Shown one piece after another: positions 23,316-34,153 of a DNA stretch of 64,000 nucleotides. The translations under genes and the position numbers were made by a program. The notes under the pieces are model-generated. The model was not told the DNA's origin and ran no database searches. It worked only from the letters and a program-made list of their open reading frames with translations. This DNA is from Ligustrum vulgare. Lineage: Eukaryota; Streptophyta; Magnoliopsida; Lamiales; Oleaceae. Where the stretch lies: the NCBI GenBank assembly GCA_963555705.1, contig OY743184.1:28598639-28662638 (forward strand), read 5' to 3'. The number at the start of each line of letters is the position of its first letter. Position 1 is the first letter of the stretch.

Positions 23316-23539
23316 CTCCCTCCGTCTCATAAAGATAGACTCATTTTCCTTTTTTTTTTTGGTCCCAAATTATAGGCCACTTTCCTTGTTGAGAGTATAG
23401 TGATGTATTAATTTTCTAATATACCCCTATTTAATATGCATTGTTATCAACAAATATGAACTACGCATTATTCAATGTAGGGATATGTTAGGTAGAATAT
23501 AAGCAAATTTATAGTTCCAAATTTATGGGACGGAGGGAG
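23316..23539. mobile_element. Stowaway MITE (Tc1/mariner-type)
   Basis: 224 bp with inverted ends CTCCCTCCGTC / GACGGAGGGAG and TA duplications at 23314-23315 and 23540-23541, the hallmark of plant Stowaway elements. It lies in the copia B leader. Confidence 0.95.
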
Positions 23540-23699
23540 TACATGATTTGTAAAAAATAATCTAGGACCATAAATCAGTTCAACAAAATATCATTCAACC
23601 AATAACAAATCAAACCACGTAAAACCTACACCGCTCCGCTAACACATGCATAACAAAATTATTTAATCCTAAATACACAAAACAGTATCAAAAACCTAC

Positions 23700-23711
23700 G
23701 CTCTGATGCCA
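23700..23711 (-). other. Primer-binding site of copia B (tRNA-iMet, one mismatch)
   Basis: Minus strand reads TGGCATCAGAGC, differing from the consensus TGGTATCAGAGC at one base. Confidence 0.75.
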
Positions 23712-23712
23712 T

Positions 23713-24513
23713 TGTTGGTAAACACAACGGGATATCTAATCACAAAAATTAATTTCTTGTGATTTGGATCATCCGGCTGAAGGAATTCACTGTTTTATGT
23801 ATTCGACTAGATTATATAATTTTGAACAGATAAAAGTCTAGTGATCATTACCCTTGTAGCATGCTTTGAATATTATCCGTGTTTCTCTAGATTCCACTAA
23901 GCTCCAAACCTTCAAGTTTTCCTTGGTGTTCTCCAACAGAGGCTATGCAAGTGTGTGGTCACTTTTCTGACTCTGGGTTACACTAGGGTTAGGGTTTTAA
24001 TCAAGAGGAGAAAATACACACTACACACTTTAGTGTGTGTACTATAACCCGGGTCCATTTCTGCACAGCCCAGTACAAGTTATAAGCTTTTATATGTCTG
24101 TTATAATGAAGTCACCATGAAAACCTGATCGGACCCAATTGAACTAAGCTCCAATAAATTAATTCTAATCTGGTCAACTCTTGACCAGTCAAAATAATTT
24201 ATTAATCACGTTCTATTTCACTAAAAGAACGAGACTGAACTTTTAGTAAAATTGTAATTACCGAAACAATAACCAATAATTATATCCTTCGACTTACCGC
24301 TCTTACATGTTACCCTCATCGATCAACTCGGATATTCGAAGTAAGGTATAATGACCAAAATACCCTTATCTGAATATTCATAAATTCTCAACTCTCATCT
24401 TCTATATCACAGTTCTATGTGATCACATCATAGAATTCAACAATCACTACCGAATTACTGGGCTCATATTGAATTGTCCACTGGAAGAACCATGAGATCA
24501 TGATCATACCTAA
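23713..24513 (-). repeat. Partial 5' LTR of copia B
   Basis: Starts TGTTGGTAAACAC after the PBS and matches 14311-15090 until the block GATCATACCTAA at about 24502-24513, where similarity ends and unrelated AT-rich sequence begins. Confidence 0.8.
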
Positions 24514-25009
24514 ACATGGTTTCAACCACACATTTTTATTGAACTCTGTACTTTTACACTTTGCAACCTCTTTTCAATCATACATTTTTCAAAAAATTCA
24601 AATTTTCTTCAAAGTCTCATACACCAAAAGGGCTCTTAATTCTGTTTATTTATTTATTTTTAGACAAATCATTCCCTTATTCTTTTCATGGAAACATGAA
24701 AAAATAGCCTGCATGTGTGCCAAAACTGCCAAGTAAACCTTTGTGGACTATATTTTCAGATGGTAGTTTTATACATGTGCAAAATACATAAATAAGATGA
24801 TTATAAATACCAATTTTAAAATTGAGATGAAACGTGTATTTTACTCTTACAATTATATAAATATACATAAATATTCTGAAAACGAACACAACAAAACCCA
24901 GCCCAACCCCTGCATCCAAGTTGGACCGACACTTCATCAGCATCGAGACTTTGACGTGCCATCATCATCTCCGATGCACCGCCTCCATGCTCACCATCTC
25001 CTGCGAACA

Positions 25010-25165
25010 GAATTACACGTGACCTACAAATTATTACATGTGACTTAAGAAAATGAACATGTGACTTGAGGAATTTAACGTGTGACCCGAGGAATTGAGA
25101 ATGTGTGACCTGGGACCTGAAAATGACCATGTGACCTGAAGAATTAAACATGTGACCTGAAAAAA
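25010..25165. repeat. Degenerate minisatellite, unit about 23 bp
   Basis: Seven or so copies of a unit of the form ACATGTGACCTGAGGAATTTA, varying at several positions. The minus strand reads it as a repeating SHV(K/H)FLKSHV-like peptide, which I regard as a by-product. Confidence 0.8.
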
Positions 25166-25203
25166 CTACTTCATCAATGGCAGATCTGAAAAATCTGAAA
25201 ATT

Positions 25204-25500
25204 TGCACCACTATCACATCCCCTCAACATCTTCCTCTGCACCACCACAGGTGTCTCCTCCTCTACACTACGCTATCACCACCTCAAATTCACCACCACT
25301 ATCTGCACTAGCACCATCACCACCGCCCATACACAAGCTTTTCACGACCACTACCACCAAGCTTCACCATCACCACAACCAAACTTGAACCCATACACAT
25401 TGTTCTCACCACCACCATCGAACCTGCACAAGCACACAAGGTTCACATCACCACCACCAAATCTGTACCCATATACAAGCTTCTCACCATCATCACCACA
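25204..25500. repeat. CCA/CAC-rich low-complexity tract with ~60-bp higher-order repeat
   Basis: Contains recurrent phrases such as CCCATACACAAGCTT / CCCATATACAAGCTTCTCACC and CACCACCACCA. This may be a decayed LTR or a transposon interior; no coding call is supported. Confidence 0.5.
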
Positions 25501-26025
25501 CGGCAGCGATAAGTAGTGGTTTGGTACTTTGGCCGAGCACGTCTAGGTTACACCGCTACATGGTGGTGTGGTCGCGCACTGATGCGCTCGAGAGTGTCTA
25601 GTATGTGTGTGGCTGGGGGTGGAAAAGGCAGAGGCTACTGCTAGCACTGTCGGTTTGAAATCACCACTGCTAGCGACGACAATCTTGGGAGTGATGTTCG
25701 ATGCAGGGGCGGGTCGAAGGGGATGGTGTGTGGCCATGGGTAGAAAGGGTGGAAGTGGTTGTCAGTGATTGTGTCTTCTAACAGTAGCCAGCGATTGATT
25801 GTGTTGAGAGATGGATGGTAGACCGATGACTTCGTCTTTTTGCAGCAGCCGGTTATTGATTGTGTTGAAAGATGGGAATATAGGATGAAATAGTAGAGAG
25901 AATAATTAGGGTTTGGATGATTGAGTAATTAATTTAATTTTAGTATGTTATTAATATTATTTTAATTTTAATTTAATTTATCTGAATTACAACCTGAATT
26001 TTGAAGTTATATATGTTTTATCTTA

Positions 26026-26200
26026 GCCTCCGTTCGGTAATGTAATAATTGTGGTTTATAAACCACTTTTTAAACTACACAATTTTCCAAATCAATCTCT
26101 AACCCTACATATTTTCTCTTTCCAATTTTTAGCAATCCATCTACCTAAAAAACAACAAAAAAAACCAAAAAAATCTGATTTGACATATCCGAACGGAGAC
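26026..26200. mobile_element. Tourist-like (PIF/Harbinger) MITE
   Basis: 175 bp with inverted ends GCCTCCGTTCGG and CCGAACGGAGAC (one mismatch) and TTA duplications at 26023-26025 and 26201-26203. Confidence 0.82.
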
Positions 26201-26406
26201 TTATTTTTGAATTTGATTTCTTAAAAAAAAGGTTTGGGTGTAATTTCCTCTTTATACAACTCTCAACTCTATGGAGATCATGCATCCTTCAATGTGGGCC
26301 ATCTAATTAGACAAACTACGGCCCGCTACAATTTTGACCTCTACAAGTTTATCTGTTTATGGTATCAGTATAACATATCATTCTGTTAAATTGGATTTAG
26401 ATTCTA

Positions 26407-26573
26407 TGAGCATGTTTGGTCCTCAAACTTGTGGTCACATTTTCTTTCAAATTCATTTTCAATCACATATTTTTATGGAATCCGCTATTTTCATATTTTA
26501 ATATTTTTTCAATTACACATTTTTCAAAAAATTCAAATTTCCTCCATAATATCCTACACCAAACGAACATTAC
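26407..26573. mobile_element. Possible MITE copy (relative at 24516-24635)
   Basis: Bounded by ATGTTTGGT and ACCAAACGAACAT and shares a block around CACATTTTTCAAAAAATTCAAATTT with 24580-24605. No clear target duplication. Confidence 0.35.
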
Positions 26574-27199
26574 TTCAAATAAGTTCTCTCCAATTGTTAT
26601 CTCTTGCAAATATATTTTGACGTAAAAACCCATTAAAACTCATAACAATTTTTTAGGTGTCAAAATTTTATTGGCATCAAAATAAATTAGGAGTTTTTAT
26701 ATAATTATGATAAAAGACGATTTTGCAAAAGAATGAAGCTTGGGGGGGGAGGGGGGAATTGTTAGGTTTTACCAGTAATGCAACTTATTTCAAATGTTAT
26801 AACACTTAAATGTTTCTATGCATATTGCACATCGAGGACCATTCATTCTATTACAATTCTTTTTAATTATATTTCACAAAATATAAATGAACACTAACAA
26901 TAACAATTTATATAATCTTCTACTTTTATACAATTTGGGCTTACCTACGACAAAGACTAACTGGTAGTACCAACCAGTTCACATTATTGTAAAGTCGAGT
27001 GGATCCACGTCAATCACAAATAGATAAAATTAAAAATTTGCAAAGACAGACAGACTCCAGCATTTCGGATCCGGTCCGTTCATTTTTTATTTTGATTGGT
27101 CAAGAATCTATCTTCATAGGTTACACGTCATCTCCAATAAGCCAATTCTTATCCATTTTCACATTTTTTTATTTTATTAATAAAATAATTTCTTTATGA

Positions 27200-27503
27200 G
27201 ATACTCAAGGTCTTGTTTGGCAAGACTTACAAGCGAGAGGATTTTGCTTATTGTGTACGAAAGCATTTGTAACCATTGTGGTATATAGGTTCAAAATGCC
27301 ATATGTGCTTGTCAGGACAAGTTGTACTTCCAAGAGAGAGAGAGACATGATGCATTCTAGATTTGGCGCAACAAACAACTCCTCAATTTTAGGCACATCC
27401 CACACACCCGATGTTGTTAACAAATCAGAGACTATAGGTTCTCTAGAGCAGAGCTTGAAAGAAGGGGTTCGTTGTAGCCATAGATTAGAAAAAACACTCA
27501 CAT
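27200..27503 (-). pseudogene. LINE ORF2 fragment (between RT and zinc-binding domain)
   Basis: Minus strand reads VSDLLTTSGVWDVPKIEELF followed by a degraded IL-IPL block, the linker that follows reverse transcriptase in plant LINE ORF2 proteins; a frameshift then follows. It is a separate copy from the LINE at 28227-29984, which has its own version of this region near 29640. Confidence 0.55.
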
Positions 27504-28226
27504 ATTCCAACAAGAAAAATGTTCAGTAATAAGGCTTTTTTTGCTAAGTGTGATGCAAGTGGCACAATTTTTGTGACGCCAAAAATCATAACTAAATATT
27601 GTGATGATTTAAAGTGTCGCAAATAATTATATTCGTAAAAAAATAATTAAAAGAATTAATTTATTTGCAATTTAGTGACATTTAAAATTGTTACTAGATC
27701 TTGTGAGAGTACCAAGCGTCACAAATATTTATATCCATAAAAAATAATTAAGAAATAATTTATTTATAATTTAGTGACATTTAAAACCGTCACTATCCTA
27801 ACGTCACAATTTTAATCACGCGTATTTTTCTCATTTCTCCCTTTCAAAAACCCTAGCTGTCGATCTCTTGCGTCTTCTTCCCATTTCCCCTTTTCACTTC
27901 ATCTTCTTTCTCTGGAAGCAAAATCCCAGGGCTCCTGGATCTGAAGCTCGCAATTTCTACGCCATCGGAGCTCTAGCTTTCTCGAATAAATGAAAATATA
28001 CACACATACACAGAGCTAGCAATCAGTCATAGTGGATGAAATACACACCACCGTTGACCACCTCACAATCGATCTCTCCATATTACTCCACCACGACTCT
28101 AGGCTGAAGCGATTGATCTCTCCTCCATATTACTCCACCAATCGATTCTAGGCTGACGCTATTAACCTCATATGTGATGTAAAAACCCAGGTATTCTCTT
28201 TTTCCATTTTCACACTTCTAGATTTT

Positions 28227-29984
28227 TTTATATAGTTTGGGCCGTTCACTGTTTATCCTCATGCGGTCCAGGAGCTAACATTGATAGTAGATAGTACATG
28301 AAAGGAGGGGAACATAAACTTAACCTCCAAGAAAACAAAGGAAGCAGTAAATGTAGGAGTTCAGCTCCCTAAAAATAAAAGCAATGAAAAGTACAAGTAA
28401 AATAAAGCCTAAGCTATAGCCCTTTGTAGCTGGGTAGGCCATATCTGTCGATCTGTACAAGCGCCCTGAGTTTGCGAGGTAGATCATGCGGTCCATACTC
28501 CTGATAGTTCTCTGATCCCAACCCTCTGATGCAAGCGCGTCAGTAACCTGATTACCCTCACGGTAGATATGGGAAATAGTATCACTGTCAAACTGAAGGA
28601 TATCTCTGATTTGTCTAAGGATGCCCTGAATCCTCCAAGGTCCACCTCCTCGGATGATACAATCGATAGCCACAAACGAATCAGCCTCAACCGAAATAAC
28701 TGTAATCCCCAATCTGTAAGCAAGAAGAATGCCATCCAGGATAGCCCGCAACTCAGCCTCAAGAATAAGGCAGTCCCCATAGATTGCAGAAAAAGCTCAT
28801 TAACAGTGCCCGCCATGATCCCTAATAATACCCCCTTCACTAGCTGCACCGTCCTTAGCGCATCCATCAGTGTTAAGCTTGAAGGCTCCCACCGAGGGAG
28901 TACGCCAAAGTACCAAAATAGGGGGAGAGGGTGTAGAGGGAGCAAAACTAATACCAAATAATGAGGCAACAGCTGTGTCCCCGTGCCAATGCTGTGATCT
29001 AAGGAGTCGCCCAGTATGTAAGAATGAGAGCATCCGGTATACTCTCCAAATAATCCTCCTCGGCTCCATCCGAATGCCCCTGTGCTTCGCATCATTCCTC
29101 TAGATCCATAGGAACCAAATTATGACAAGGGGGATAATAGTGCGAATATGAATAGTCGAACATAGCTTCCAGAATACCTCCATCGCTGGAACTTCTGCCT
29201 GACATCCTCACTCAAAATCATGGGAACCTGGAAAATATCTCCAAACTAGTTCCAAACCTAATCTGAAATAGTGTTGTCTGTGAAAATATGCGTAATCATC
29301 TCAATCTGTGAGCAACACTGACATCTGGATGCTAAGTGGTATCCAATATGCCTCTGAATAATTGTGTCATCAGGGATGAGCCCCTGCCATAACCTCCAAG
29401 TGAAGAAAGAGACCGTGACAGTTAGGGTAGAACTCCATATCAGACGATAAGAATCCTGGGTCTGATGAGCCGCCCGAACCAGATGCCAAGCTGACTTGGT
29501 AGCAAATCTACCATCAGAAGTTTCCCTCCAAAAAATCCGATCAAGAGTGTCAACACATAATGGAATCGCCCCTATCTGTGTAGCTACAATAGGTGGAAGG
29601 ACCTGAATAAGACGGCCAATATCCCATACAGTGTCATAAAAAAATCCTGCACACTCGCCTGTGAATGATGTCTATCTGGGAACAAAGCTGCCAAGGTAGT
29701 ATCACACATCCAACAATCATGCCAGAAAAATATATGTCATGCGCCAAGATGACATGCAATGTGTGGCTTAGTAAGTAGTCCAACCCTCTTCAGCCTCTTC
29801 CAAGCAGGAGAAGCCGAGTGTGGAATAACAGCAAGTGTAGGATAAACCCCCATACAATATTTGCCAGGATGAACTAAGCCCAAAAGGATCTCTGTGATCT
29901 AAAAAGCCACCATAGCTTCATCGAGAAAGTATCAACCATATCCTATAAGCGTCTGAAGCCAAGACCACCCTCATAGTAGGAAGG
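28227..29984 (-). mobile_element. 5'-truncated LINE with 13-bp TSD
   Basis: Flanked by a perfect 13-bp duplication ACTTCTAGATTTT (28214-28226 and 29985-29997), with a short T run at the low-coordinate side consistent with a minus-strand poly(A) end. The content is the C-terminal part of a plant LINE ORF2. It inserted into intron-like DNA of the captured gene inside the CACTA element. Confidence 0.92.
28320..29984 (-). pseudogene. LINE ORF2 C-terminus: linker, zf-RVT, RNase H
   Basis: Read with a few stops and frameshifts from 29984 downwards: GGLGF and FSMKLWW block; WDIGRLIQVLPP and IPLCVDTLDRIFW linker; the zf-RVT domain with FFTWRLWQGLIPDD and CQCCSQIEMITHIF; then the RNase H of the RVT_3 type with LNTDGCAKDGAASEGG (first Asp), an ELRAILDGI Glu, EADSFVAIDC (Asp) and HIYREGNQVTDALASEG (final Asp). 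All four RNase H acidic residues are present. The RT domain itself is missing because of 5' truncation. Confidence 0.88.
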
Positions 29985-30205
29985 ACTTCTAGATTTTGGG
30001 TTTTGATTTTTATGATTAGGGTTTGAAAAATAATGGCTGAAAATGAAGAGACCGAGCATCTGATGGACTCCGGCTTCTGGCAACGGAAAGGCATATGCTT
30101 GTCACAAGTTGCTCATATTGTTTTTGTTGTCTGTTTCAAAAGAAAAAATATATCTCCCTATTTTTAACGTTTTGTTTCATCTTAATGTTAGTGGCAGTTG
30201 AAATG

Positions 30206-30208
<3 letters not shown>

Positions 30209-30239
<31 letters not shown>
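30209..30239. repeat. Poly-T tract, 31 bp
   Basis: Uninterrupted T run in intron-like DNA of the captured gene. Confidence 0.9.
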
Positions 30240-30242
<3 letters not shown>

Positions 30243-31149
30243 GTATACTTGCATTTTGATGTATTTCCTTCAGAAGAATTCTCCAGTTTACCTTCATGAT
30301 TTTTACACATTTATTGCACATTCCTCTATGTTTTAAGCTTAGATGAGTGTTTGCTTAATATCAAAGCTTAACTAGTTAATAGATAATCTACATAATATGG
30401 GTTCAGTTTTGTTTGTGTATTGATTTTTTCCTGTTGTTTATCCATTTTTTAAAGATTTTTCTTAGTAGAATATCCTTTTTTATTTCTCAAACATATTGTT
30501 TCTTGGTTACAGGTTACTGAATCTTTGATAAAAAGGGTCTTGGGTTTTCCCGCTGCATAAAATAAATCCGTTTCAAGCATCAGAGGTAAGATTTTTAGTG
30601 GATTTTTTGTGATCTCTTGAAAAGAACATGAGGCTATGTAACTTAAATAGTAGGCTGTGGAAATTAGTATGTAAATAAGGATTACCCCCTTGTGTGTAAT
30701 CAGGGGAGTCGAGTTCCAAATTCCAAATGTTATCTATCCAGGAGCTAATGTTATGTTGACGTGTAGCGGTCATCCATTTTTATTTTATCTTGGATGAAGC
30801 GAAGATGAAAGTATTCTATCTAAAACGTTGTTATATTTCCATGTTTATAATTAGTTGTTGAAAGGTTGGGTCAGTATAAGTTGAGTTTTTGTTCCAAGAT
30901 ATTGTAATGAGACTGGGCGCATTGTGCTTATTAATTTTAAATGGCAAGTGAAGTTAAGGACCAAATCAACTTTTAGGCCCATGAAGAAATAGAATCAACT
31001 ATTCTTATGGCAAAGAGTTGAGAAACTCAACCCCTGTTGTTATGTTTTAAGGACTTGGAGGAGGCGGGACTTGCCTAATATTTAGATGTTCCATTGGTCT
31101 TAAATTTTGATGAAGTTTCAATTACGGTTTACTATAAACTTCCAGTTAT

Positions 31150-31932
31150 TTAGGTCCTGTTCTCTTTGCTGTTTTGAGGTCAAAAACACTAAAAACGCGT
31201 TCTCTTTACCATTTTCGAAAACGCATTTTGGAAAATAAAGAAAAAATTTGTACACAAAATGCAAAACGTCCAAAACCTATTTTTGGGCGTTTTGTGTGAA
31301 TTTCAACAAAAAATGTTCAAAACGCGAAAAACGAGTTTTTGGATTTTTTTTTTTTTATCCTAGCTCGGAACTAAGTCTAAATAAATATTTTTTTATTTTT
31401 TATTTTTTTTTAGAATTATCCTAACTTGGAACTAAGTTTAAATAAAGTTTTATTGAATTCAATAGCAACATTACAAAAAAAAAAAAAAAATTAAGAGAAA
31501 ATTCTTGTTGTTATATTTTAAAAAATGCATTGATAAATGTACTCTAGTAGTTTTGAAAGAACTTACATTTTCTGGATTTTAATAGAACTAGAGCTTCCTC
31601 AAATCTCAAACTTGACTAAGCTGTGTTAATATAGACTCTTAATGCTCACATTAGTATGTTACATGTAATCATGTTTTCAGTGTGTTGTGAAAGGAAATTT
31701 ATGTTTGAACCAGTAGTTTTTTGCAAGCAAATTAATTAAAAATAGTTTAAGTAGTATTCTGCAAAATTTCAAACAGAACATATTTTTCAGTTTTTCATTT
31801 TCAAAAACAGTTTTCAGAAATGACAAACCAAACGCGTTTTCAGCAAATTTGAAAACAAAAATAAAAACAAGAAACACAAAATATTTTCGAAAATAAAAAT
31901 ACAAAATAAAATACAAACAAAACGCCACCTTA
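31150..31932. repeat. Possible inverted-repeat element inside the captured gene
   Basis: Two AC-G-rich blocks, about 31185-31340 (GGTCCTGTTCTC, AACGCGTTC, TTTTCGAAAACGC) and 31775-31930 (AAACGCGTTTTC, TTTTCGAAAAT, AAACGCCACC), are partly inverse complements and flank AT-rich DNA. This suggests a decayed DNA transposon with long imperfect terminal repeats; no target duplication was confirmed. Confidence 0.35.
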
Positions 31933-32600
31933 CTATCTCAATTATTGATAAATCCATCCATGCAGAGAATCATGTTATTTATTGTCTAATTTTTTATATG
32001 AATTCGCATTTCACAAGATTTTTACTGCAGTCACATACATTGTTTGCTTGGTAATTTAACTTGTTTCTTATCTCCATTTTTTCCCAACAGAGTGGAGTTG
32101 TAAATTCTTTTTTGTGGACAATAATCCTTGTTGGTGTAGTAATTTTTGGTAAATCTATATGCATACTTTTGTCATCCTGCTTGGTCAAATTTTAGGTTTT
32201 TCATACTTGAGTCGAGCCTTAAAAACTAGCCCCAAATCTTCAGAACATGGCTTAATTAAGGAAGAAATAGAATAAGTGAAATTAAAAAGGGAAATTGGGA
32301 ATTTTCTTGTTCTGTCACAGAAAAGAAAAAGGATTATAAACGACTATTACTCTGTATATCTAGTCAGATTATTCAAATGAAATGTTTGCTTCTTTTAATT
32401 TTTTATTTTACTAGAATGTATAAGAATTATAGCTACTTATTATTATTTATAATCTTTTCAGAATTCTCATGTTAATTTTTTTAGGTTTTTCTTTGTGTTG
32501 CAGGACTTGTTCTGGTGTAGAGTGTTTACGTGGATATCTCATAAAACGATCATTAAATCTTTTTGTTGAGGGGATTTTGAGTTATTAAGGCAAATTAAAG

Positions 32601-32905
32601 ATGGCTGAGCCTAGGAGACAATTGTCACTAATCAACAAAGTGGTGGTAAGAAACTGAGAAACAAGGGTGATACTATTCAGATTGTTTATGATGACTCAAA
32701 TGCTATTGATTCATCAGATGATGAGGGAATATGTGAGAGGAAGGTTAAAAGCGCCATTCGTGATGTTTTTTTATCAAACTAGGGAGTTTTATTGAATACC
32801 TAAAGCTCCTGATACTAAAACTAATTGTTCTGTGGTAGGTTCTAAGCCAGTTATGAACTTGAACAAAAATCTTGCTATTGAGGTTCGGTATACCGTGATA
32901 CTTGA
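32601..32905 (+). pseudogene. Captured 5' coding part of an ERF/CRF-like transcription factor
   Basis: Begins ATGGCTGAGCCTAGGAG (MAEPRRQ), then after a one-base slip reads KKLRNKGDTIQIVYDDSNAI and DSSDDEG, closely resembling the N-terminus of ERF118/cytokinin-response-factor-like proteins (MxEPRKQ start and a DPDATDSSSDE box). The AP2 DNA-binding domain itself is not present: similarity fades near 32900, where the CACTA subterminal region follows. Upstream exon-like pieces with splice signals lie at about 27830-28191 (donor AG|GTATTC), 30514-30586 (TTACAG|G ... GAG|GTAAGA) and 32505-32600 (TTGCAG|G), suggesting introns were captured too. The family assignment is from memory of the motif and is moderate. 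Confidence 0.5.
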
Positions 32906-33455
32906 ATAATTAAGTCTTTTGTATTGTTATAATTATATGTTAATCATGTTTTTGTGTAGCATGGAACATATGGTGCAAGATTTTCTATGGTAGCATATTA
33001 ATTGTGTATATTGGTGAGATTGTGCAGATTATTATGAATTTTTGTTGTGAATTGGTAATGCATTCTACATAATTTTTTCTATAGTGTAGATGATTTAATA
33101 TATATAATTCCAAAGTCAAAAATAGGTTTTTATTTATTTTTTAAAACACATATGTAAAATTAGTGACACTTTTATATGTCACTAAACGCATAAAAAGAAA
33201 AAAAAAATTAGTGACACTTCCATTTAATAGTGACACTTGAAAGCATCACTAAAGTGCAATTAATATGGCATTTCCAAGCATCACACTTATTAGTGACGCC
33301 TCCAAACATCAGAATATTTAGTGATAGAAAAGCGTTACAAATTTTAGCGACGCTTACAAGCGCCACAATTTATTTTCACAAAAATTTGTTATGACACTTA
33401 TAAGTGTCGCAATATCCCTAAATATATGTCACTAGTAGATTCTTTCTTTGTAGTG

Positions 33456-33924
33456 ATTCTCTGTTACCCACTCGCTAACGGGTCCCCAAATAGGGGTTGT
33501 TTTGGCACACGCACACCCTTGTCTCCAAAATTTCATTGAGAAAGCTAAAAAAATAAAAAATGAAAATCTAATTGCGAATTAAAATTCCATTGAGAAAACA
33601 AAAATATTCAATTGGGTTCCCCCCATTTTAATAAGCTGGCTCCACCCTATCCCAAATGAAGTACTTCCCTATCCTATTCCTTGGACTTATTCTATATACT
33701 CATTTAGATATATAGAAACTTATTTATATACTAAGAATTTGAAATTTCATTATTTAATTAATAATAATTACAATTTTTAATTATAATGATTATAAGATAT
33801 TTTTTTATAAAAAATAAATAATAGCAGTTACAAATAGTAAATCGAGGTACCCCACTTACAATGCAAATTGTCCATGTTTTGCTGGTGACTGAAAATCTGC
33901 ATAAGGTTACTTCCCTTTTGTATG
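33456..33924. other. AT-rich stretch without recognised features
   Basis: No gene, repeat pair or RNA signature found between the CACTA end and the copia C fragment. Confidence 0.5.
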
Positions 33925-34153
33925 ATTAAATCTTGTGACTTGAAAGAAGTAAAAAACAACCAGTGCTAGCAAGGTCTAATGCAGAAGTGGGAGTATATGG
34001 GTATGGCCCTTGGGGTATGATTGTCAAGATGCAATGAAACTATATTGTGATAACAACTAAGCAAGTGAGATTGTCCAAAATCCAGTTCAAAATGATCAGA
34101 CGAAGTGTGTAGAAGTTGATAGATATTTCATCAAGGAGAGACTTGAAGCCGGT
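33925..34153 (+). pseudogene. Copia C RNase H, upstream half (split)
   Basis: Plus strand reads an NLVT(W)-RSKKQPVLARSNAEV-like block with frameshifts, then MKLYCDN, a degraded AIxIAxNPV block and VEVDRYFIKERLEAG. This is the C-terminal RNase H of a Ty1/copia polyprotein. It resumes at 41566 after the Athila-like insertion. Confidence 0.82.

Larger units (their letters stand above)
14311..24513 (-). mobile_element. Ty1/copia retrotransposon B, older, with nested insertions
   Basis: Its 3' LTR (14311-15605, left part missing) and 5' LTR (23713-24513, right part missing) are diverged relatives of the copia A LTR. A purine tract AAGTGGGAGAG follows at 15606-15616, and a PBS variant TGGCATCAGAGC lies at 23700-23711. 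Gag, protease, integrase, RT and RNase H fragments appear on the minus strand in copia order (gag, PR, INT, RT, RH). The body is interrupted by repeats at 15772-17044 and 17184-19960, and about 300 codons between integrase and RT, plus about 350 between RT and RNase H, are gone. Confidence 0.85.
24514..26022. other. Gene-poor stretch: minisatellite and CCA-rich tract
   Basis: No gene recognised. 24516-24635 resembles 26410-26585 in direct orientation. 25010-25165 is a degenerate minisatellite and 25204-25500 is rich in CCA/CAC triplets. Open frames here are low-complexity and lack any family signature. Confidence 0.6.
27507..33455. mobile_element. CACTA-type element carrying a captured gene fragment (Pack-CACTA candidate)
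   Basis: The right end, read on the minus strand, is CACTACAAAGAAAG, a canonical CACTA terminus. Both ends hold subterminal arrays of GTGACR/GTGTCGC-type motifs in opposite orientation (27545-27810 and 33155-33445). The left end is degraded (CCAACAAGAAAAA); ATT at 27504-27506 and 33456-33458 would be the 3-bp TSD. The interior has no transposase. It has instead a 5'-UTR-like region, splice-site-like junctions and an ERF-like coding start, and is interrupted by a LINE. The left boundary is less certain than the right. Confidence 0.65.

Noticed and set aside
25010..25165. Possible CRISPR-like array
   Set aside because: Units are directly adjacent with no unique spacers and the context is a plant nuclear genome.
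25203..25388. His/Ser/Pro-rich open frame over the CCA-rich tract
   Set aside because: Low-complexity by-product of CCA repeats; no signal peptide or extensin-type SPPPP pattern.
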